5,159 bases of DNA from an uncultured Bacilli bacterium (GTDB lineage Bacteria > Bacillota_I > Bacilli_A > RF39 > UBA660). The stretch lies in assembly GCA_947628495.1 (NCBI GenBank), contig CANRAC010000074.1:1-5159 (forward strand). The letters are read 5' to 3'. A program made the position numbers and the translations under genes. The notes below the pieces were generated by a model. That model was not told where the DNA came from. It ran no database searches and saw nothing but the letters and a program-made list of their open reading frames with translations. Positions 1 through 5,159 of this stretch are shown piece after piece. Every line of letters begins with the position of its first letter. The stretch's first letter is position 1.

Positions 1-1
1 G

Positions 2-3000
2 GAAAAGAAAACTACTTTAAAAAAATTACAAAAAATAAAAGGTGTAAGTTCGGTTGAATATGCAAACACGAAAGAATACAATAAAGGAAAATATACTTTA
101 TATGTTCTAAATGTAGACGATTATGATCATTCTCAAACAGCAACTAATGTATATAATAATGTGCAAGATAATTTTAAAACGGCGGGAATGAGCGGGTCTA
201 TATATGAAGAGAATAAACCGATTTTACAAACCTCAATTGTCATACTAGCCATCGCTTTTGCCATGCTTATCCTAATAATCTTAAGTGAATCTTATGTGGA
301 GCCTTGGCTATATTTAATATCCATTGGTATTGCTGTCTTTATTAATAAAGGCACGAATATCATGTTTACGAGTGTTTCTTCAATAACTAATTCCATTGTG
401 GCGATATTACAATTAGCTTTGTCTATGGATTATTCGATTATGCTATCTAATAGATATAAACAAGAAAAAGAAAAGAATCCTAATAAGATTGAAGCCATGA
501 AAGAAGCTTTGTATCAGTCTTTTAAAGCTATATCTAGTAGTTCTGTTACCACGATAGTCGGATTAATAGCCTTAGTATTTATGAGTTTTACAATTGGTAG
601 GGATTTAGGTTTTGTTCTAGCAAAAGGAGTCCTTTTAAGTTTAATAAGTATTTTCTTATGTTTACCAGCTTTACTGTTGCTTTTTGATAATTTAATTGCT
701 AAGACCAAGAAAAAAACACCAAAGATGAACTTAACAAAATTAGGTAAGTTTAGTTATAGAACGCGTTTTATGCAAGCCGGATTAATTGCCATTTTATTTG
801 TAGGAGCCTTTTTGTTAAAAGGAAATATAAATATTTTATATACAGCATCTGAGCAAGATCAAGTAGGGAAAGTTTTTCCTGCGGCGAACCAAATGGCTAT
901 CGTTTATAATAATAAATATGAAGATATAATGACTCAATATTGTCAAAAACTAGCTAAAGATAAAAAAATAGATCAAGTATTATGTTATTCTAACACGCTT
1001 AATGAAAAATTAGCTTATGAAAAATTAAATCAAAAATTTAAGGATTTAGGACAGGACACGCAAATAGATGATTATTTAATTAAGATAATTTATTATAATT
1101 ATTATAATCAAGATGAAAATAATAAAATGACTTTAAATGAATTTATTTCCTTTATAAAATCCGATATTTATCCTAATGATAATTTTAAGAAATCAATAGA
1201 TTCTAAAACTAAAAATAATTTGGATTTACTGGAAAACTTTACTTCCCTAAATTTAATTAATAAACCAAGATCGACTGCCGAAATTGCCAGCATTTTAGGA
1301 ATGAATGAAACTGATGCCCAGAATATTTTAATTTATTATAATAGCAAAAATATAAATACGACAATGACAATTAAAGATTTTGTTAATTTCTTACTGAATG
1401 ATGTTGCTAATGATCCTAATTATGCCGCTAGTTTAGATAAGACTACAATTTCCAGTTTAAAACGTTTACAAAGTTTTACTGATCCTTCTAATATTAACAA
1501 AAAAATGAAGGCATCAGAAATTGCTAATATATTTGGTATAGAGGAAAATAAAGTAAAAGATTTATTCTTGTTTTATCGCACTACTGGGGAAAGCCAGACA
1601 AAATTAACTTTAAATGAATTTGCTAATTTTGCTTTAGAGATGGCCCAACAAGAAAATTATAAAAATATGTTTGCTGAAGACACTTTAAAATCTTTAACCC
1701 TTTTAAAAACGTTAAGTGATGAAAAAAATATAAATACACCTTTAGATTTAAAAATGATGCAATCATCTCTTAATAATTTAGGCTTAAACTTAGATGAAAA
1801 TTCTCTATCTCTTTTATATTTGTATTATACTGGGACAAAAACTGATACAAAGTTAACTTTAAATGAATTTGCGAGTACGGCTTTGGCTATGTCCCAAAAT
1901 GGTTATGCCCAATATTTTAATGACCAAACTCTAGAAGAGTTAACAGTTTTAAAAGAAGAGTTAACAGTTTTAAAAAATTTAACAGCCAATAGTCCTTTAA
2001 CTAAGGAGAAATTATATCAAACATTTACGATAAATGAGAAAACAGTTGGGGAAGAAACTTTTGCCCAATTAGATGGAGCTATAAGTGCAAAAGGATTAGA
2101 CCAAATGACTCCTAGTGACTTTATTAATATTCTTAAAGCCCTTTTATCTGAATTTTCCGAGGGTGTAGATTCATCTCAATTAGAAACACTAACGCCAAGT
2201 CTTGTTAAAGCCCAGGCGCTTATTAATAATAAAGAAGCTTATACCGTTAAAGAATTGGCTAGTGTCATTAGTCAAGACGAAAATCTAGTTAAAGTTATTT
2301 ATGGAGTCTATGATTCTCATAAAGATAATTTAGCTAAAATTTCCGTCAAAGAATTAATTAATTTCTTAAATGAAAATAAAACTAATCAATTATTGGCTTC
2401 TTATCTAGAAGGAAAAAGTGATTTATTAAATACTGCTTATGCAATTGTTAATAACACTGATTTAACTTACTCTTATCAAGAGATAAGTACCTTAACTAAT
2501 ACTAGTGAAGAACAAGTAAAACAAATCTATGGTGTTTATGACTACTATCATGAAGAAACATATATTACTCCTCAAGAATTTGCTCATTTATTAATAAATA
2601 ATAAAGATAATGCTTTATTAAAAAATCAACTATCTAAAGCCACTCTAAAAGAATTAAATTTAGTTGTTGAAGTTATGAATTCCACAAGTAATTCTCAATT
2701 ATATACAGCATCTAATTTAAGTTCGTTATTAGGAATTGATAATGATACCATCAGTTTATTATTTAGTTTATATGATTATAAATATAGCAAAGCCAATAAT
2801 GATATTTCTTTATATAATGATGTTGATTTTATGGTTAATGATGTAATGAATAATCCAAAATATGCGGCATCTTTTAATGATGAACAAAAAAATAAATTAG
2901 TAACCATTAATAATTTAATGCATAATTCTCTTAACCAAGTCAAATATACTTCCAATGAAGCTTTTGGTATCCTGGATGTGTTAAGTGATGATTTAGATAA

Positions 3001-3886
3001 AACATTATTAGATTTAGTTTATATGTATTATGGAAGTACTAATGAATATAATCCTACCTGGCGCATGACTGTAGAAGAATTTGTTAATTATTTGAATTCG
3101 AATATTATTACGGATAAAAGATTTAATGATTTTATAAATGAGGAAAAAAGAGAAACAATAATTGCGGCGAAAAAGACAGTTGATAAATCTAAAAAATTAA
3201 TTGTTTCTGATAAATATTCGCGAGCTGTCCTAAATACTAAGTATGCCGCAGAAAATAAAGAAACCTATGCATTTATAAATAGCATGCAAAAAAAGATTGG
3301 TAATAAAGATGATATTTATATAGTCGGGGACTCGCCAATGGCAGTTGAGATTAGTAAAACATTTAATCAGGAATTAAATAAGATTACGATTTTAACTATG
3401 ATCTTTATCTTTATTGTCGTAGCTATTACTTTTAAAGATTTAATTATCCCTGTTGTTTTAGTCTTAATTATTCAAACAGCAGTTTATATTACAATGAGTG
3501 CGATATCTTTAACAGGTGGCTCAGTATACTTTATATCACTACTAATTGTGCAAGCAATTCTTATGGGAGCGACGATTGATTATGCGATAGTATACACTTC
3601 TTATTATCGGGAGTCGCGTCTGACGATGGGCATTAAAGACTCCGTTATAAATGCTTATAATAAATCTATTCTGACAATTATCAGTTCATCATCAATCTTA
3701 ATTATTGTGACTTTAATTGTAGCTGGATTTGCTTCTGCTATTGCGACGAAGATTTGTGAAACAATTTCCGAGGGAACTTTTGCTTCGGTAATATTAATCT
3801 TATTTTTATTACCAGGAGTACTGGCGGCAACTGATAAATTTATTTGCCGAAAAGGTTATTATAAAGAAAAAAATAAAAAATCATGA
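2..3886 (+). CDS. MMPL/RND-family transporter with giant repeat-filled outer domain (5'-partial)
   Basis: This is an inner-membrane, probably proton-driven exporter of the MMPL branch of the RND superfamily; its substrate is unknown, though relatives move lipids and hydrophobic compounds. The frame is open from base 2, giving 1,294 residues. The GTG at 161 is only an internal Val with no ribosome binding site, and residues 1-53 before it read as the end of the first porter domain. Approximate helices are TM2 77-94, TM3 101-116, TM4 128-150, TM5 181-198, TM6 201-229, TM7 256-274, TM8 1127-1144, TM9 1146-1164, TM10 1174-1200, TM11 1222-1245 and TM12 1258-1278. Asp-Tyr pairs at 143-144 (SMDYS) and 1193-1194 (TIDYA) match the proton-relay pairs of MmpL3-type pumps. 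The loop between TM7 and TM8 is about 850 residues, far longer than the usual few hundred. It has porter-like ends (about 288-345 and 1070-1125) around a nine-unit repeat. The tail is short and Lys-rich, and TGA ends the gene. TM1 is outside the window. Family assignment is firm; substrate and regulation cannot be read. Confidence 0.93.
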   Translation, partial: EKKTTLKKLQKIKGVSSVEYANTKEYNKGKYTLYVLNVDDYDHSQTATNVYNNVQDNFKTAGMSGSIYEENKPILQTSIVILAIAFAMLILIILSESYVEPWLYLISIGIAVFINKGTNIMFTSVSSITNSIVAILQLALSMDYSIMLSNRYKQEKEKNPNKIEAMKEALYQSFKAISSSSVTTIVGLIALVFMSFTIGRDLGFVLAKGVLLSLISIFLCLPALLLLFDNLIAKTKKKTPKMNLTKLGKFSYRTRFMQAGLIAILFVGAFLLKGNINILYTASEQDQVGKVFPAANQMAIVYNNKYEDIMTQYCQKLAKDKKIDQVLCYSNTLNEKLAYEKLNQKFKDLGQDTQIDDYLIKIIYYNYYNQDENNKMTLNEFISFIKSDIYPNDNFKKSIDSKTKNNLDLLENFTSLNLINKPRSTAEIASILGMNETDAQNILIYYNSKNINTTMTIKDFVNFLLNDVANDPNYAASLDKTTISSLKRLQSFTDPSNINKKMKASEIANIFGIEENKVKDLFLFYRTTGESQTKLTLNEFANFALEMAQQENYKNMFAEDTLKSLTLLKTLSDEKNINTPLDLKMMQSSLNNLGLNLDENSLSLLYLYYTGTKTDTKLTLNEFASTALAMSQNGYAQYFNDQTLEELTVLKEELTVLKNLTANSPLTKEKLYQTFTINEKTVGEETFAQLDGAISAKGLDQMTPSDFINILKALLSEFSEGVDSSQLETLTPSLVKAQALINNKEAYTVKELASVISQDENLVKVIYGVYDSHKDNLAKISVKELINFLNENKTNQLLASYLEGKSDLLNTAYAIVNNTDLTYSYQEISTLTNTSEEQVKQIYGVYDYYHEETYITPQEFAHLLINNKDNALLKNQLSKATLKELNLVVEVMNSTSNSQLYTASNLSSLLGIDNDTISLLFSLYDYKYSKANNDISLYNDVDFMVNDVMNNPKYAASFNDEQKNKLVTINNLMHNSLNQVKYTSNEAFGILDVLSDDLDKTLLDLVYMYYGSTNEYNPTWRMTVEEFVNYLNSNIITDKRFNDFINEEKRETIIAAKKTVDKSKKLIVSDKYSRAVLNTKYAAENKETYAFINSMQKKIGNKDDIYIVGDSPMAVEISKTFNQELNKITILTMIFIFIVVAITFKDLIIPVVLVLIIQTAVYITMSAISLTGGSVYFISLLIVQAILMGATIDYAIVYTSYYRESRLTMGIKDSVINAYNKSILTIISSSSILIIVTLIVAGFASAIATKICETISEGTFASVILILFLLPGVLAATDKFICRKGYYKEKNKKS
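1064..3130 (+). repeat. Nine-unit protein repeat (~81 residues each) in the transporter's outer domain
   Basis: A recurring motif of the form (M/L/I)-T-x-x-(E/D)-(F/L), followed by a hydrophobic helix, starts at about nt 1127, 1364, 1604, 1853, 2105, 2339, 2564, 2813 and 3065. Spacings are 79, 80, 83, 84, 78, 75, 83 and 84 residues. About 15-20 residues before each motif is a helix ending in aromatics, such as LIYYN, LFLFY, LYLYY, IYGVY or VYMYY. Most units also carry an upstream half of the type (A/K)-x-E-(I/L)-A-x-(I/V), as in SEIANIFGI and KELASVI. Together these resemble a pair of helix-loop-helix EF-hand units per repeat, with mostly degenerate loops. The repeats are seen directly; the EF-hand comparison is inference. 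Unit 8 is the least regular, with an insertion before its motif, and unit 5 lacks the aromatic helix end. Confidence 0.85.
1934..1975 (+). repeat. Perfect 21-bp tandem duplication inside the transporter gene
   Basis: Bases 1934-1954 and 1955-1975 are identical 21-mers lying head to tail. The unit is codon-aligned and encodes EELTVLK twice (EELTVLKEELTVLK), so it adds exactly seven residues, two helical turns, to a predicted helix in repeat unit 4. Perfect identity at the nucleotide level suggests a recent replication-slippage event or a phase of length variation. It partly accounts for the longer spacing (84 residues) between units 4 and 5. Confidence 0.95.
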
Positions 3887-3909
3887 TTTAAATTTTCATG
3901 ATTTTTTTT
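3875..3909. terminator. Bidirectional intrinsic terminator between convergent genes
   Basis: Arms 3875-3886 (A6 then TCATGA) and 3896-3907 (TCATGA then T6) are perfect 12-bp complements around a 9-base loop (3887-3895). On the + strand the second arm continues into a run of eight T; on the - strand the mirror-image hairpin runs into six T followed by further T-rich sequence. The left arm contains the transporter's TGA stop, and the - strand gene stops only 9 bp beyond the right-hand T-run, so one hairpin can serve both genes. The stem has only two G:C pairs per TCATGA core, so each direction depends on the A/U extension; efficiency is uncertain. Confidence 0.75.
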
Positions 3910-3917
3910 ACATCTTC

Positions 3918-5159
3918 TTAAAATTTGCGTTCCCTTACGCGGGCATGACCACAAGGAGTAGGACAATTATAATCAGGATACATACATCTTTGTCTATTTA
4001 TATAAGGTGCTATAATTGCAGCTAGTTCATCTTTATTTTCTTTAAACAAATTATGGTAAATATCCGGAAGCATTTTATTTACAAACATATCTTCTGTTTC
4101 TAGGAAAGCTCTTTCACAAGCTCTTTCTTTACCAACATAATTTATTAAATTTTTTAAAGGTCCTGTCACATTAACTTCTAGTAGTTGACCTTGAGGATAA
4201 TATTTGCTTACTAGCGCCATATCCATAAGCCACTCTTTAGTTAGCTCTTTTTTATTGCTTAATAGTAGGGGAACATAAAATTTATTACTTTCCTTATTTG
4301 GGGTTAACATTTCGAAATACATAGTGCGATGACGATGAAACTGGGCTAGAGATGCCCAAGAGATTTGCATATTATAACTAATTGCTACCCCATACTCATT
4401 AGGTAATTTAATACCGCTAAATTGATTGCGCTCCGCGAATAAAGATAAATCTAAATATTTATTATTCTTATATAAAAGATTATCCGTATCTTTTATATTT
4501 AAAGATGGACATAGCTTTTTGGCTTGATGTTCTGTTATTAAAACATTTAAATCTAAAAGTTGATTACGAAAGTCTATAAAATAAGGAATTAATAGTTCTT
4601 CGAATTCATTTAACGGATTAGTTATAATGCGATCCATGTACTTACATATTTTATTTATTTGAGCCCAAGGGACAGTATAGGTTAGAGTTGTAGGAACAAA
4701 CACACCAACCATATAACGGGCATTTTCTTGAGCAATTTTTTTAATAGCAATAGCTACTTTCTTTTGAGTATGCTCTTCATTTTTTCCTTGATTAAATTTT
4801 AAGAAAAAGTCATGATATTCCTGATTTAAAATATTAATAAAAATATTTAACCATTTATTGTAAAGATTAACTTCGGCTGAAGAAATGTAATCACTTTCTT
4901 TAACGGGCGTGTAACGTAAAGATCGTTCATCTGCCTCATATTGATGTTCATTATTTAAAACCATGCAAAGTATTTTGGGAATATTTTCTATCTCTAAAGA
5001 AATGTTTACTTGCTCACTAGGTGAAGTATGATCGCTTAAAATTGTATTAATACCTCTTTTAATTAATTGTTCTTCGGTTTCGGTGGCACGAATTTCTTCA
5101 GGTGTAATTTCTCCATCTTTAAAGCATACCGCCGCTTTAACACCCGTGGTAATTAAAGC
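3918..5159 (-). CDS. thyX: Tandem-domain ThyX-like flavin-dependent thymidylate synthase (5'-partial)
   Basis: ThyX makes dTMP from dUMP using methylene-tetrahydrofolate, NADPH and FAD in the cytoplasm. The frame stays open to the right edge, giving 413 residues; the ATG at 4964 is internal (residue 66), lacks a ribosome binding site and would cut the first ThyX motif. Half 1 (about 1-220) has HTSPSEQVNISLEIE (44-58) aligning with the ThyX HTSxxEH strand. It then has NNEHQYEADERSLRY (69-83), which keeps E78, S80, R82 and Y83 but has N-E-H (70-72) where RHR belongs. ENARYMVGVF (145-154) matches the later E-x-AR strand. Half 2 (about 235-413) has Q273 and an intact RHR at 276-278, then MYFEML without S-x-RY. 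It also has VNVTGPLKNL and RACERAFLET (346-355), matching the C-terminal R...A...E helix. The tail has Cys 392, 399 and 403. Usual ThyX is about 210-300 residues, so this is a double-length form, perhaps missing 10-25 N-terminal residues. Family assignment is good; catalytic activity is inferred. Confidence 0.8.
   Translation of the reverse strand, partial: ALITTGVKAAVCFKDGEITPEEIRATETEEQLIKRGINTILSDHTSPSEQVNISLEIENIPKILCMVLNNEHQYEADERSLRYTPVKESDYISSAEVNLYNKWLNIFINILNQEYHDFFLKFNQGKNEEHTQKKVAIAIKKIAQENARYMVGVFVPTTLTYTVPWAQINKICKYMDRIITNPLNEFEELLIPYFIDFRNQLLDLNVLITEHQAKKLCPSLNIKDTDNLLYKNNKYLDLSLFAERNQFSGIKLPNEYGVAISYNMQISWASLAQFHRHRTMYFEMLTPNKESNKFYVPLLLSNKKELTKEWLMDMALVSKYYPQGQLLEVNVTGPLKNLINYVGKERACERAFLETEDMFVNKMLPDIYHNLFKENKDELAAIIAPYINRQRCMYPDYNCPTPCGHARVRERKF

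Noticed and set aside
161..163. GTG at 161 as the start of the transporter gene
   Set aside because: The frame is open to base 2, there is no Shine-Dalgarno sequence in front of it, and the preceding 53 codons read as porter-domain sequence. The gene starts outside the window.
514..708. Small 64-codon open frame on the - strand
   Set aside because: It lies wholly antisense to conserved membrane helices TM4-TM6 of the transporter, and its Lys/Leu-rich product resembles no protein family. It is a shadow frame.
1064..3130. Repeat region as a separate inserted gene or mobile element
   Set aside because: The reading frame runs through without break, there are no terminal inverted repeats or target duplications, composition matches the flanks, and porter-like segments adjoin both sides. 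It is an internal domain array.
3884..3886. TGA read as Trp (Mycoplasma-type code)
   Set aside because: The TGA sits inside a terminator hairpin just after a normal Lys-rich MMPL tail, and Trp in both genes is TGG. Readthrough would give an unlikely extension through the T-run.
4962..4964. ATG at 4964 (- strand) as the start of the ThyX-like gene
   Set aside because: The frame continues without a stop to the right edge, there is no ribosome binding site, and the upstream 65 codons hold the ThyX HTSxxEH-type strand. Starting here would remove half of the first domain.
3918..5159. ThyX-like gene as a decaying pseudogene because half 1 lacks RHR
   Set aside because: The frame is intact over 413 codons, key residues remain in complementary halves, and conserved ThyX segments are present throughout, so specialisation after duplication is more likely than decay.

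Overview
The window is a 5.16 kb piece of a very AT-rich bacterial chromosome. It holds two large convergent genes separated by 31 bp, and each gene is cut by one window edge. The AT-richness, the Asn/Lys/Ile-rich proteins and the A/U-rich hairpin terminator suggest a low-GC Bacillota or Mycoplasmatota-type (RF39/Erysipelotrichia-like) bacterium; this assignment is inference. TGA ends the first gene directly inside a terminator hairpin and Trp is encoded by TGG, so the standard bacterial code fits better than the Mycoplasma code.

Left part (2-3886, + strand): the C-terminal 1,294 residues of an RND-superfamily MMPL transporter. The frame is already open at the left edge, so the start, the first membrane helix and most of the first outer domain lie outside. 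What remains is TM2-TM7, a very large outer domain of about 850 residues, then TM8-TM12. Both intramembrane Asp-Tyr pairs typical of proton-driven MmpL pumps are present. The outer domain carries a nine-unit array of about 81 residues per unit, built on a helix-loop-helix pattern that resembles degenerate EF-hand pairs. A perfect 21-bp tandem duplication sits inside it.

Middle (3875-3909): a 12-bp A/T-rich hairpin overlaps the transporter's stop codon and is flanked by T-runs in both directions. It probably terminates both convergent genes.

Right part (3918-5159, - strand): the C-terminal 413 residues of a double-length ThyX (flavin-dependent thymidylate synthase) relative, open at the right edge and probably lacking only a short N-terminus. 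Two ThyX-like halves lie in tandem. The first has lost the RHR motif but keeps the E-x-S-x-R-Y part of the signature; the second keeps RHR and the C-terminal R...A...E helix but has lost the S-x-R-Y part. This complementary decay is the most interesting biochemical observation in the window.

The two genes face each other and are not an operon; nothing here links their functions. No RNA genes, CRISPR arrays, insertion sequences or gene-free stretches over 300 bp were seen. No start codon, ribosome binding site or promoter of either gene lies within the window.
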